This document shows, in pieces, positions 16,140 to 25,134 of a stretch of 64,000 nt of DNA (the stretch's first letter is position 1; each line of letters begins with the position of its first letter). Position numbers and translations under genes: made by a program. Location: NCBI RefSeq assembly GCF_000315365.1, contig NZ_CAOS01000012.1, positions 1 through 64,000 on the forward strand, read 5' to 3'. Under the pieces are notes generated by a model. It did no database searches. It was given only the letters and a program-made list of their open reading frames with translations, and had not been told where the DNA came from. The stretch is from Desulforamulus hydrothermalis Lam5 = DSM 18033 (GTDB taxonomy: Bacteria; Bacillota; Desulfotomaculia; Desulfotomaculales; Desulfotomaculaceae).

Positions 16140-16154
16140 GCTGTCAGCTTTGTC

Positions 16155-16212
16155 TGCCAAGCATAGCGCTGTCGGCGCGAAGCCCGACCACTGTCAAATG
16201 TTTGTCGGCAAT
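16155..16212 (-). repeat. Intergenic repeat family, partial copy E
   Basis: CATAGCGCTGTCGGCGCG and CAAATGTTTGTCGGC match copy A (CATAGTGCTGTCGGTGCG; TAATGTTTGTCAAC), with the middle part shortened. It follows the fur terminator. Confidence 0.6.
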
Positions 16213-16322
16213 CTGTAGCCGCATAAGGCAGACTCAATAAATCTCAGAATTTCACTGTTATTGTCAAAAACAATGATATAATAGATTAAATGCCTGCTGT
16301 TTGAAACTGAGGTGTATGCCAG

Positions 16323-18032
16323 GTGGTTGATCTGCTGTTTTTTAACAGGCGTATACGTACCTCCTTACTTATTGGCTTTATGTTGTTTATTATTTTGCCG
16401 GCCCTGGCCGTAGGGCTGTTTAGCTATGTACAAACCAAAAAAGTTATGGAGCAATCTGTTTTTAACAGCTTGCAATACCTGGTGAACGCCCAGGAAAACG
16501 CCATTAATAACTGGTTCAATGCCAGAAAGCATTTTCTTGAGGGACTGGCCCAAAATGAAAAAATAACCGGCTTAGATTATCGTGCCATGCAAAATGTGTT
16601 AAGCAATGCCTTAAAAATGGATGAGAACTTTCTTAGCCTGATGTTTGTGGGCACTGACGGCGAAATTAAAGCTGATCCCGTTTACCAGGCTGATCTGGGA
16701 AGAATAAGCGTTGTGGATCGGGAATATTTCAGGCAAGCCCTTGAAGGAAAAACCTACGTCAGTGAGGTTTTATTAAGTAAAATTACCCGTAAACCGGTTA
16801 TTGTAATAGCAACGCCGGTAAAAAGGGAACAACATATTGCGGGAGTGCTGTTTGGCGCCGTCAATATTAATGTAATAACAAAACTGGTACAGCAAAACTT
16901 TCCGGGTGCGGGCGGTCAGGCTTATCTCATAAATCAAGAAGGGTTGATTCTTAACGGGGCGGAGCCCAAGGGCTTAACCGAACAAAAATTACAAAACATA
17001 CCGGTTCAGCAGCTCAGCCGGGGCATCAGCGGCCAGGGCATTTACATAGACTACCTACATAAGCAGGTATTTGGGGTGTATCGCTGGTTGCCGTCCGTTA
17101 AACTGGGCCTGGTGGTGGAAAAAGAATATACCGGTGCTTTACTGGAGAACGGCTTGGCCACCTACTTAAAAGTGGTGTTAGCTTCTACTGTTATTATTGG
17201 CTTGTTTATCAGCTTTGCCTTGTATTATTCGCGCCGGTTAAGCCGGCCCTTGGAACAACTGGCCGCCGAGGTGAACAGTATTGCTGAGGGGAGATTCAGA
17301 TCGGTGGTTGATCTGCAGGCCAATAAAGAAGTGCAGGCCCTGGTTTATGCCATTAACAACATGTCAAGCAATTTGTGCCAAAAAACCACCCAGTTAAACA
17401 AATTGGTCAACCAGTTGGAGCAGAGCGCGGCAGAGCTGCAACAGGAGAAAAATAAATTGGCACAAATATCGATTACGGATGAACTGACCGGGTTGTACAA
17501 CCGGCGCTATATAAACCAGGAACTTGACCGTTTTACCCGGTTAAGCCGAACCCTGAGCAAGAATATATCAGTTATGCTGCTGGACCTGGATCATTTTAAA
17601 GCTGTCAACGATACTTACGGCCATGCTGCAGGAGATGCAGTGCTGAAAGAATTTGCCCGGCTGGTCAAACTATGCAGCCGTCGGACTGATGTGGTGGGGC
17701 GTTTTGGCGGGGAGGAATTCATGATCATCCTGCCCTTTATCAGCAGCCACCAGGTAAAAGATATTGCCGAAAGAATCCGGCAGGATGTCAGTAACCATGT
17801 CTTTGAGGCAGATAATTTCAAGATAAAAATTACCGTCAGCATCGGTGCGGTAACACTGGTGCCGCCTGCCCAAGCAAAAGTGGCGGAAACCATAGAAAAA
17901 ATGATTAAAACAGCTGATGACTGCCTGTATGCCGCCAAGCGAGCCGGTCGCAACAGAGTAGTACAAGTACAAGTCGAGGACGGTTTGCAACCGGCGTTGA
18001 TAACCGATAACCAAAACCCGTCACAGGAGTGA
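16323..18032 (+). CDS. Membrane diguanylate cyclase with Cache sensor
   Basis: This 569-residue protein makes cyclic di-GMP from GTP in answer to an outside signal. Membrane segment 1 (16-36) and segment 2 (about 280-302) enclose an extracellular double Cache domain. A HAMP linker (about 300-355), a coiled coil (about 360-390) and a GGDEF domain (about 395-555) follow. The active site reads RFGGEEF, and the RxxD inhibitory site is present as RRTD just upstream, so it should be active and product-inhibited. The GTG at 16323 follows GAGGTGTATGCCA. It is a lone gene; the HD-GYP protein at 3.2 kb is a candidate opponent. Confidence 0.93.
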   Translation: MVDLLFFNRRIRTSLLIGFMLFIILPALAVGLFSYVQTKKVMEQSVFNSLQYLVNAQENAINNWFNARKHFLEGLAQNEKITGLDYRAMQNVLSNALKMDENFLSLMFVGTDGEIKADPVYQADLGRISVVDREYFRQALEGKTYVSEVLLSKITRKPVIVIATPVKREQHIAGVLFGAVNINVITKLVQQNFPGAGGQAYLINQEGLILNGAEPKGLTEQKLQNIPVQQLSRGISGQGIYIDYLHKQVFGVYRWLPSVKLGLVVEKEYTGALLENGLATYLKVVLASTVIIGLFISFALYYSRRLSRPLEQLAAEVNSIAEGRFRSVVDLQANKEVQALVYAINNMSSNLCQKTTQLNKLVNQLEQSAAELQQEKNKLAQISITDELTGLYNRRYINQELDRFTRLSRTLSKNISVMLLDLDHFKAVNDTYGHAAGDAVLKEFARLVKLCSRRTDVVGRFGGEEFMIILPFISSHQVKDIAERIRQDVSNHVFEADNFKIKITVSIGAVTLVPPAQAKVAETIEKMIKTADDCLYAAKRAGRNRVVQVQVEDGLQPALITDNQNPSQE

Positions 18033-18072
18033 TGGGTTTAGATTACTGACAAAGGTTCTGAATACTTGCCGG

Positions 18073-18282
18073 GTGTTTTTTGATCACATGCCAATCCCTT
18101 GGCGAAGCACCGGTTACTGCACTCGATGAGCGAAGAAGCCGGTGGGATGGCGCCCGCAACACGGGTACCGGCCCAACCGGGGCGGGCGCGCTCCCGGCGA
18201 TTCCATTGGCGACCGTAGCGAATCATCCTGCTGCCGGTGCGCAGAAGGGGAGCATAAACCACCCTCAAATGTTAGTTTACAG
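18073..18282 (-). repeat. Intergenic repeat family, copy B
   Basis: On the minus strand this copy has GGTGGTTTATG, GCGCACCGGCAGCA, ATGATTCGCTACGGTCGCC, a variant GC-rich hairpin and CGGTGCTTCGCCAAG, in the order seen in copy A. It lacks 10 bp that copies A and C have (the GCTCCGGT block), which shifts the reading frame. It lies between the diguanylate cyclase gene and the terminator of the second feo operon. Confidence 0.75.
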
Positions 18283-18285
18283 CCA

Positions 18286-18315
18286 AAGACCCCGTCACTC
18301 TTGTGACGGGGTCTT
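18286..18315 (-). terminator. Terminator of feoA2-feoB2 operon (bidirectional)
   Basis: AAGACCCCGTCAC-TCTT-GTGACGGGGTCTT is a perfect 13-bp stem with a 4-base loop, 14 bp past the small Cys-rich gene. It may also stop transcripts from the left. Confidence 0.85.
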
Positions 18316-18328
18316 GTTTGCCGATACG

Positions 18329-18493
18329 CTAATGTTTTGCTTTAGCCAGGTTGCACTTAAAACAACTGCCTGTGCAGCCGCCGGGGATGGGTTCCCGGCA
18401 CCTGGGGCAAACCAGGGTCAACTTGTCAACCGGGCAGCGGCAACGGGGGCAGGTTTTAAGGTTGCAGCAATGGTGACTGTCTTTTTGTTTCAT
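18329..18493 (-). CDS. Cys-rich small protein (54 aa), FeoB partner candidate
   Basis: A 54-residue frame overlaps the feoB2 stop by one base (TGATG) and has AAGGAGG 7 bp upstream, so it is surely co-translated with feoB2. Ten of its residues are Cys, in groups CC, CPRCRC, CPRC and CTGSCFKC, with HH near the start. It is soluble and basic. This looks like one or two small zinc ribbons or an iron-sulfur scaffold. It is not the winged-helix FeoC of enterics and it lacks the membrane segment of the known FeoB-associated Cys-rich membrane protein. A role in assisting or regulating FeoB is an inference from position. Confidence 0.8.
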   Translation of the reverse strand: MKQKDSHHCCNLKTCPRCRCPVDKLTLVCPRCREPIPGGCTGSCFKCNLAKAKH

Positions 18494-20478
18494 CAGGATG
18501 CCTCCTTGGACGGGGTTTTGCCGTAGGGACCCTGTTTAATAAGTAACCGGACAACAATTATCAGCAGAACAGACAATCCAAGCACAGTTGCGGCAACTGT
18601 TAAAACTTGGGTCGGGTTGGCAGTTCCCAGCAGGCTTGACAACCGGGCAACCACGCCGCCGATCAGGAAAGCAATCACCCAGGTGCTGAGCCACATCAGG
18701 GCGGCCTCTTGTTTGGTGCGTTCTTTAAAAATGACCAGAATGGAAGCGATGCAGGGTACAAACAGAGTGATGGTAATCAAGGCTACCACCGTTTGAATCG
18801 GGGTTAATGTCATGTCTGCCAGGCCGGCGGCGCCAAAATCTCTGCGCACCACTCCCATGATAAAGGCTGTGGCAGCTTCTTTAGGTAAACCAAGCCAGCC
18901 TACCGTCAGGGGAGCCAGAGCGTTTTGCAGCAGGGCAAGCAAGCCGGTTACCTGGAAAATACTGATTAACAGGGCGCCCAGGGCAAACAAGGGAAATGCT
19001 TCTTTTAGGAATTGATAAGATTTAATTGCTGTTTTGGTTAAAACATTATCGATTCTGGGCAACCGCAAAGGCGGCAAGTCAATTAACAGGTCGGAGGAAC
19101 GTCCGGCTAACAGTGAATTCATGACGGTTCCAACCACCACCAGCACTGCCAGGATCACCAGGGAATAAAGGGCCGCAAATTCGGCCCCCACCCCTGCCAG
19201 CATGCCGGCAATAACGCCCAATTGAGCGGAACAAGGGATGGCCAAACCCAGGAGAAAAATGGCAATGCGCCGCTCCCGCTCTGAGCCCAGCAACCGGGTG
19301 GTAATGGTAGCCATGGTGACACAACCCAGGCCCAAAATTAAAGGGATCACAGCCCGGCCGTTCAAACCGATGCCGGTCAATACCCGATCCACCAGCGTGG
19401 CCAGCCGGGGCAGATAACCGGAATCCTCAAACAAAGACAAGAAGAAGTAAAAACCCACCACTAAAGGCATTAACAACCCCAGTACATAAGTAAAGGTCAT
19501 GGTTAGCAAACCAAATTCACCAATTAAGATGGTCCCCAGGGTGGAGCTTTCGCTGATAAACTTTCCTACCAGAGAGCGGACAGCCGGTTCATACATACCG
19601 ACCATAACAGTTTCTTCAGTTATGCCTACCACGGTTCCGGCAACAAAAACGCCAATAGCCTGATACATGGCGTACAGAGCCAGCAGCAGAATAGGAATAC
19701 CGGTAAGCGGTTTGATCATTAAGCTGCTGAGGGTATTGCTAAAGGCAGCGGTTTTGCTGATCTCCTTCACCACATGATGTACCAGCCGGTTGACCCGTTG
19801 GCGCCTGCCCAGATAAATTTCTTCCCGCCGGTTTATTGGTGGCAAGCCATGCCGGGCGGCCACCGCTGCATCCCCTTCCAGAATCAACAGGGCTTCACCG
19901 CGACTGCCCACCCGGTTAACCAATTCATCTAAATCCTGTTGCAAAGCCGGATCAGAATGACCGCGGCGGGCTTGCCAGATGTTTTGTTTGACTTCTTCCA
20001 AACCCTGTTTTTTAACTGCCACCGTAGGGATAACCGGGACTCCCAGCAATTGGCCAAGCAGGGGCACATCTATTTCGATACCCTGCCGGGCGGCTTCGTC
20101 CGTCATATTTAAGGCTACAATTACCGGTACGCCGGTATCAATTATCTGCTGGGTTAAAAACAAATCCCGCTCCAAATAGACGGCGTTTACAACATTGATT
20201 ACCACATCTGCCGACAGAATGACATCCCGGGCCACCCTTTCTTCATCGTTAAAGGAAGAAATGCCGTAAACCCCGGGAGTGTCAATAATAACATCTCCTT
20301 GGTAACGACCGTGAGAGATTTCCAACGTGGTTCCCGGGTAGTTGGAAACATCCACATACATGCCGGTTAGATAGTTAAAAAACACTGATTTTCCGGCGTT
20401 GGGGTTACCCACCAAAACAATACGCCGGGCGCCTTCCGGCATCTCAATTTTAATATTACAGTTATGACAATGGGACAT
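18493..20478 (-). CDS. feoB: Ferrous iron transport GTPase/permease FeoB (copy 2)
   Basis: This 661-residue protein is a second Fe(II) permease, closely similar to copy 1 in length and motifs: GNPNAGKS (24-31), DTPGVYG, ALNMTDE at G4, EDSGYLPRLA and the two VPCSAQ/VPCIAS segments. It differs at the N-terminus, where MSHCHNC adds a CxxC and two His before the G domain. The ATG at 20478 follows AAGGAGTG. It lies between feoA2 and the small Cys-rich gene. The two copies may respond to different iron levels or be used at different times, but this cannot be told from the sequence. Confidence 0.95.
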   Translation of the reverse strand: MSHCHNCNIKIEMPEGARRIVLVGNPNAGKSVFFNYLTGMYVDVSNYPGTTLEISHGRYQGDVIIDTPGVYGISSFNDEERVARDVILSADVVINVVNAVYLERDLFLTQQIIDTGVPVIVALNMTDEAARQGIEIDVPLLGQLLGVPVIPTVAVKKQGLEEVKQNIWQARRGHSDPALQQDLDELVNRVGSRGEALLILEGDAAVAARHGLPPINRREEIYLGRRQRVNRLVHHVVKEISKTAAFSNTLSSLMIKPLTGIPILLLALYAMYQAIGVFVAGTVVGITEETVMVGMYEPAVRSLVGKFISESSTLGTILIGEFGLLTMTFTYVLGLLMPLVVGFYFFLSLFEDSGYLPRLATLVDRVLTGIGLNGRAVIPLILGLGCVTMATITTRLLGSERERRIAIFLLGLAIPCSAQLGVIAGMLAGVGAEFAALYSLVILAVLVVVGTVMNSLLAGRSSDLLIDLPPLRLPRIDNVLTKTAIKSYQFLKEAFPLFALGALLISIFQVTGLLALLQNALAPLTVGWLGLPKEAATAFIMGVVRRDFGAAGLADMTLTPIQTVVALITITLFVPCIASILVIFKERTKQEAALMWLSTWVIAFLIGGVVARLSSLLGTANPTQVLTVAATVLGLSVLLIIVVRLLIKQGPYGKTPSKEAS

Positions 20479-20554
20479 GCTTATTCACTCCTTATCAAGT
20501 TACAAGAACGCAGCGTTGGTTGGCTCGGCCTAATGCGTAAACTTTGTTTAATGG

Positions 20555-20776
20555 TCAGTCCGCCAGGCTAATGTTAATTTCTCTGGCCAGTTGCCGGCCC
20601 AGGGCAATTTGTTGCCGGTTTTGCCGGATCACAATGGGACCGGCCGGGACAACCTCATCGCAGGTGAGCCACTGGCCTTCGGTGATGCCAAACCGGATAG
20701 CCTGGGCCCGGATAGTTTCATTAGAAATATGATTGATTTTAAAGCTTTGGCCTTTTTTTATCAGGTCTAATGTCAT
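20555..20776 (-). CDS. feoA: Ferrous iron transport protein A (copy 2)
   Basis: The 73-residue product (MTLDLIKKGQSFKINHI...) is clearly a FeoA paralogue of copy 1, with AIRFGITEGQW and IALGRQLAREI at the same places. The ATG at 20776 follows AAAGGAG; a TTG at 20782 is too near that site. It begins an operon feoA2-feoB2-Cys-rich protein, with two Fur boxes upstream. Confidence 0.94.
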   Translation of the reverse strand: MTLDLIKKGQSFKINHISNETIRAQAIRFGITEGQWLTCDEVVPAGPIVIRQNRQQIALGRQLAREINISLAD

Positions 20777-20798
20777 ATCCAAACACTCCTTTAAATTT

Positions 20799-20817
20799 GA
20801 ATACGATAATCATTATC
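20799..20817 (-). promoter_or_regulatory. Fur box proximal to feoA2
   Basis: GAATACGATAATCATTATC matches the 19-bp Fur consensus at 16 of 19 positions, centred about 32 bp upstream of the feoA2 start codon. Confidence 0.85.
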
Positions 20818-20898
20818 AATAAAATCTTGCCAAGAAATTTGGTTTTAGGATAAACATATTATGATCAGCAAGTTGAATTACTTACGCAAAACAACTAT

Positions 20899-20917
20899 GA
20901 AAATGATTATCAATATC
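20899..20917 (-). promoter_or_regulatory. Fur box distal to feoA2
   Basis: GAAAATGATTATCAATATC matches the Fur consensus at 16 of 19 positions. It lies exactly 100 bp from the proximal box. The rest of the gap up to 21111 shows no further site that I can support apart from a small hairpin (CAGGA...TCCTG near 21052-21073). Confidence 0.75.
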
Positions 20918-21111
20918 TGTTTTTAGTATATGACCGGGCAAACCGGCTGTCAATCCCTAAATCTAAAATTTAATTTTTGTTGCTTGCATGTCCGGGGAGC
21001 GAGGGAATTACAAACAAAAAAGCCGGTATTTATAGGTGGCAGGCATTTTCGGCAGGATGCATGAACGTCCTGTAGAAATGTTAATAGATCCAGAAGTCGG
21101 AGGTGTGGCTG

Positions 21112-22691
21112 TTGGACACATTACGCCTGCGTATTGAATTTAAGGACCGGGTAGGCATTGTTTATGATGTTTCCCAGGTGGTGTCACCGAAAAATATAAA
21201 CATTATTTCACTGCAGGTTTTGCCTAATAATATGTACCTGGAAATTGAGGCTTTAGGGGAGCGGGAAGCGGCGGCTTTGCAGCAGGAACTGCAAGCTATT
21301 GCCGGTGTTATCAGGGTGGCAAACATTGAGGTGATGCCCCATGAAGAACGGGAGCGGCAGCTCAAAGCGGTTCTCGATTCGGTGAGCGACGGCATTATTG
21401 CCGTAGACCGTCAAGGAATCATCACCGTTTTTAATCCGGCTTGCGAGAAGATTCTTCTCATAGCCGCAGAAAAGGCCTTGGGCAGGGATGTGGCGGAAGT
21501 AATTTCTATGGATATCCCCATGATAAACAGTTTAAAAAACGGTGAAGGATATGATCATAAAGAAATAAAAATTACTACTCCCCGGGGCAGGCATCACTAC
21601 TTAAGCACCGGTCGGCCCATTAAGGATCAAGCGGGCAGAGTGATTGGCATGGTGGCGGCCCTTAAAGATATGTCCCAGGTGCGTGACCTGGTTTATTCAG
21701 TAACCAAGCCTTCCATGATTACCTTTGATGACATCATTTATGGCAGTGAAGTTATGGAACGGGTGGTGGCCATGGCCAAACGGGTGGCCCGCAGTGACTC
21801 CACCGTTATGATCAGGGGAGAAAGCGGCACTGGCAAGGAATTATTTGCCAGAGCCATCCATATGGAGAGTTTGCGTAAAAACAAGCCCTTTGTGCCTCTA
21901 AACTGTGCGGCATTACCGGATTCATTATTAGAAAGCGAACTTTTTGGCTATGCTGACGGTGCCTTTACCGGAGCAAAAAAGGTGGCAAACAAGGGTTGTT
22001 TGAATTTGCCCATGAGGGGACTTTGTTTTTGGACGAAATTGGCGAACTGTCACCTCATTTGCAGGCAAAACTTCTCCGGGTACTGCAGGACGGTAAAGTA
22101 AGGCGCCTGGGCGACCGCCACGAGACGCCGGTAGATGTCAGGGTAATTGCCGCCACCAACAGGAACCTGGAAGAAATGATTGCCCGGGGAGATTTCAGGG
22201 AGGACCTCTATTATCGCTTAAATGTATTTCCTATCCGAGTACCCCCCTTGCGGGACCGGCCGGAGGACATACCTTTTCTGGTGCACCATTTTCTAAAAAA
22301 ATATACTTCCCGGCCCAATCGCACGATTTCCGGTATTGCGGCCGAGGCGTTGCGTTTATTAATGAAAAACCGCTGGGCGGGCAATGTGCGGGAATTGGCC
22401 AATGTCCTGGAACGAGCTGTTAACCTGGTTGAAAATGGCGAAATAAGACCGGAACATATTATTTTAGATAATGAACAATTTTACACTGTGCCGCCTGTTC
22501 CGGTTTGCGAACCCAACAGTTTAACTTTAAAAGAAGCAACCGCCCGGGCAGAACGGGATTCCCTGCAGCAGGCTTTGAAAATCTACGGCAGTGCCCGTAA
22601 AGCCGCCAAAGCATTAGGGGTGTCCCACACCACCGTTTTAAATAAGATGCGGCGCCTGGGGCTGACGGCACGCCGCCGCAAACATCAATAA
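21112..22691 (+). pseudogene. Sigma-54-dependent regulator (ACT-PAS-AAA-Fis), frameshifted
   Basis: Read through one frameshift this is a ~527-residue enhancer-binding protein: ACT domain (1-75), PAS (80-185), sigma-54 AAA domain with GESGTGKE (Walker A), GAFTGA (sigma-54 contact) and FLDEIGE (Walker B), and a C-terminal Fis-type helix-turn-helix (ARKAAKALGVSHTTVLNKM). This is a TyrR-like layout. The break lies right after GAFTGAKK: at 21975-21982 the run AAAAAAGG lacks one G; adding it restores [15 protein letters not shown], the normal family sequence. A single-base loss at a homopolymer suggests either a sequencing error or a recent mutation. The TTG at 21112, 8 bp after GGAGG, is the likely start. 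No target operon is adjacent. Confidence 0.88.
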
Positions 22692-22738
22692 TGTCTGCCT
22701 TAACTTTGTCAACACGCGTAGACCGGTCAACGGGTTGC

Positions 22739-22960
22739 TTAACAATATTTATCTTTAAACGCTTGTTCGCTTAGAACAAGCAGTCCTTGGGCAGGCAGCT
22801 TAATGAGTTCGCCGACTTGATAGCGGCAGTAATCTTGAGGGTGCTTTTCAGTTAATTGCACCACAATATAATCAGAAGTGATTTCTCTTACAATGCCATA
22901 TTTGGGGTAAGTATCCTTGGGCCAGAGGCGTACCCTGACGCCGGGTTTTAATCTGGTCAA
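22739..22960 (-). CDS. Hypothetical small protein (73 aa)
   Basis: This 73-residue basic protein begins with a TTG start after GCAGGTGAATAACA. The pattern VRVRLWPKDTYPKYGIVREITSDYIVVQLT looks like a small SH3-like beta barrel, and two Cys lie near 45 and 73. I do not recognise the family. It is divergent from the patatin gene, with 129 bp between the two starts. Confidence 0.62.
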   Translation of the reverse strand: MTRLKPGVRVRLWPKDTYPKYGIVREITSDYIVVQLTEKHPQDYCRYQVGELIKLPAQGLLVLSEQAFKDKYC

Positions 22961-23089
22961 TGTTATTCACCTGCCGGTTTTGTTAATACATTTTATAGCA
23001 AAAAACAAGATGGTTCAACTTACCATGTTTTACTTATTCACCATCATCTTTAAGCAGCCATAAAATGAATTGGGCAGGTGATGGTGAAA

Positions 23090-23992
23090 ATGCGTAAAGT
23101 TATAGGCTTAGCCCTGGGCGGCGGTTTTGTGCTGGGAGCAGCCCATGTGGGGGTGCTCAGGGTACTGGAGGAAAACGGGATCAAACCCCAAATGATTGCC
23201 GGCACCAGTGCAGGCAGCATTGTAGGCTCACTGTATGCCGGTGGCTGGACAGTGGCTCAACTGGACCAAATGATCCGCCGGTTGAAACCCAGCATGTTCA
23301 TAGATGAATTTGCTGCGGTAGAGAACTTTTTTATTATGACTTTAAAATTAATTTTTGATGTATTTCACCTTCCTTATCCTTTCCGTTCGCCCCTGGGATT
23401 AATGAGAGGAGCCAAATTAGAGCGGTTTATCAAATCAAAGCTGGCCGGCCAAAGTTTTGAGGGTGTTTACCGCCAGCTGGCCATAACCACGGTAGACATA
23501 ACGAGCGGGAAAAAGGTTATTTTTCTCAGCAGGCAAAACCGGATGCGCTTAAAAGCCAAGCGTGACCAAGTATTTATCAGCGGGGTGCCGGTTTGGCAGG
23601 CGGTACGAGCCAGTACAGCGGTGCCGGGGTTGTTTGAACCCAAAGAAATAAACGGTTACCTGCTGGTGGACGGCGGTCTGCGGGAAAACGTACCGGCCCA
23701 GGTGCTAAAAGCGCTGGGAGCAACCACCGTGCTTGCTGTAGACCTGGGCAACGACGGTGACGAGCCCAGGGTGCCGCGCAATATTGCCCATTTATTGAGC
23801 CAAACCTTGGATATAATTCGTTCGGAGGCGGTTGAACAAGTGCTGGATGATCATGCTGATGTTTGCATCCGCCCGTTGCTAAAGGGCATCGGATCCTGGG
23901 ATTTTCATAAAATACCCTATATCATTGAGCAAGGCGAGAAAGCAGCCCGGGAACTGCTGCCGGAAATTTTAAGAGTTTGCGGCAGAAATTAA
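23090..23992 (+). CDS. Patatin-like phospholipase (RssA/YchK type)
   Basis: This 300-residue cytoplasmic or membrane-associated hydrolase has the patatin fold: the oxyanion loop LGGGFVLGAAHVGVL near the start, the nucleophile elbow GTSAG (Ser40) and the catalytic Asp in LLVDGGLRENVP. It is expected to release fatty acids from lipids, but bacterial members of this branch have few known substrates. The ATG at 23090 is preferred over GTG 23078, ATG 23081 and GTG 23084 because those lie inside or too close to the GGCAGGTG site. It is a single gene. Confidence 0.92.
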   Translation: MRKVIGLALGGGFVLGAAHVGVLRVLEENGIKPQMIAGTSAGSIVGSLYAGGWTVAQLDQMIRRLKPSMFIDEFAAVENFFIMTLKLIFDVFHLPYPFRSPLGLMRGAKLERFIKSKLAGQSFEGVYRQLAITTVDITSGKKVIFLSRQNRMRLKAKRDQVFISGVPVWQAVRASTAVPGLFEPKEINGYLLVDGGLRENVPAQVLKALGATTVLAVDLGNDGDEPRVPRNIAHLLSQTLDIIRSEAVEQVLDDHADVCIRPLLKGIGSWDFHKIPYIIEQGEKAARELLPEILRVCGRN

Positions 23993-24125
23993 GTTAAAGG
24001 TACCAAACTGCGGCAAACCCGGGGTAACCTGTTGAGTAAAACAGTGTGCCATAATATAATGGTTTTGGTCAGGCACCGCTTTTAAAAAAATTCACGACCG
24101 GGGATGCCCGAAAGAGGTGTAAAGC

Positions 24126-24932
24126 ATGCCGGTGGATTATCATTTACATACTTTTCGCTGTGGACATGCTGTCGGAACTGTGGCGGAAATGGTGGCGGCA
24201 GCCCGCCGCAAAGGTTTTAAGGAAATTGGTTTTGCCGAACATTTACCCATGTACTGGTTGCCGGAGGAAAAAAGAAACCCGCAAGTGTCGATGCCATCTG
24301 CGCAGCTGGAGATTTATGCAGCCGAGGTAATGCAGGCCAGGGCAGCCAACCCCGATTTAGCCGTTAAACTTGGGGTGGAGGCGGATTACATTCCCGGCCA
24401 TGAGGCTCAACTTAAAGCTGTTCTGGATTCTTTACCCCTGGATTACGTACTGGGTTCGGTGCATTTTCTTGGGGACTGGGCCTTTGACGATCCTGCCTGC
24501 CTGGCTGAGTATAAAAAGCACGATCTTCAGGATTTGTATGACTTGTATTTTCAACATGTACAACAGGCGGCGGCATGCGGTCTGTTTGACAGTTTAGCCC
24601 ATCCGGATTTGATTAAAAAATTCGGCTTATTGCCGGAACGCCCTCTGACAGATCTTTACCGTAAAACGGTCCGGATTATGAAGCAGTACGATATTTGTGC
24701 CGAGGTTAATACCGCCGGCTGGCGTTACCCTTGTAATGAATTGTACCCGTCACCTGAATTTCTTACGCTTTGCCTGGAACAAAACGTCCCGGTCACCTTA
24801 GGTTCGGATGCCCACAAACCGGAACAAATCGGGGAGGGGTTGGACCGGGCGGTAGCTCTCCTGAAGAACATCGGTTTCCGCCGGGTGGCCACCTTTCAAC
24901 AGAGAAAACGCACGATGATTAATCTGAGATGA
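24126..24932 (+). CDS. hisJ: Histidinol-phosphatase, PHP family
   Basis: This 268-residue PHP hydrolase is of the HisJ/HisK type, which removes phosphate from L-histidinol phosphate in histidine synthesis. Metal-binding motifs are DYHLHT at the start, GFAEHLPM, GVEADYIPG, LGSVHFL, SLAHPDLIKKFG and LGSDAHKPE. The ATG follows AAAGAGGTGTAAAGC. No other his gene is present. Other PHP phosphoesterases share these motifs, but length and the GSVHF signature favour histidinol phosphatase. Confidence 0.9.
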   Translation: MPVDYHLHTFRCGHAVGTVAEMVAAARRKGFKEIGFAEHLPMYWLPEEKRNPQVSMPSAQLEIYAAEVMQARAANPDLAVKLGVEADYIPGHEAQLKAVLDSLPLDYVLGSVHFLGDWAFDDPACLAEYKKHDLQDLYDLYFQHVQQAAACGLFDSLAHPDLIKKFGLLPERPLTDLYRKTVRIMKQYDICAEVNTAGWRYPCNELYPSPEFLTLCLEQNVPVTLGSDAHKPEQIGEGLDRAVALLKNIGFRRVATFQQRKRTMINLR

Positions 24933-24989
24933 CGGTGTTGGTCGCAGGAAAGCGGCCAAGAGTACCGCAGGAGCGATATAACATAAAAA

Positions 24990-25032
24990 ACAAGCATCCC
25001 GTTCCGCTTTTCGTGAAACGGGATGCTTTTGT
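24990..25032 (+). terminator. Terminator after hisJ
   Basis: AAGCATCCCGTT pairs with AACGGGATGCTT around a 12-base loop, and TTTTG follows. It separates hisJ from the mraZ operon. Confidence 0.88.
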
Positions 25033-25134
25033 TTGCGGTGACTGTGACCAAATAATGGATTTGGTTAATTTTTTTGCCAGAAATATCAAAAACATCCGCA
25101 GGCCAGAAGGAGTTTTTACCGGCACAGCGAATAG

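Noticed and set aside
18080-18526. Plus-strand frame of 148 codons
   Set aside because: It crosses repeat copy B, a terminator and the antisense of the Cys-rich gene; composition and context point to a shadow.
21040-21060. Possible sigma-54 promoter (TGGCAGG...TCGGCA)
   Set aside because: The distance between GG and GC does not fit the -24/-12 consensus and the TTGC part is missing.
22690-22735. Eighth copy of the intergenic repeat
   Set aside because: TTTGTCAACAC and GCGTAGACCGG are present but in altered order and with nothing else around them.
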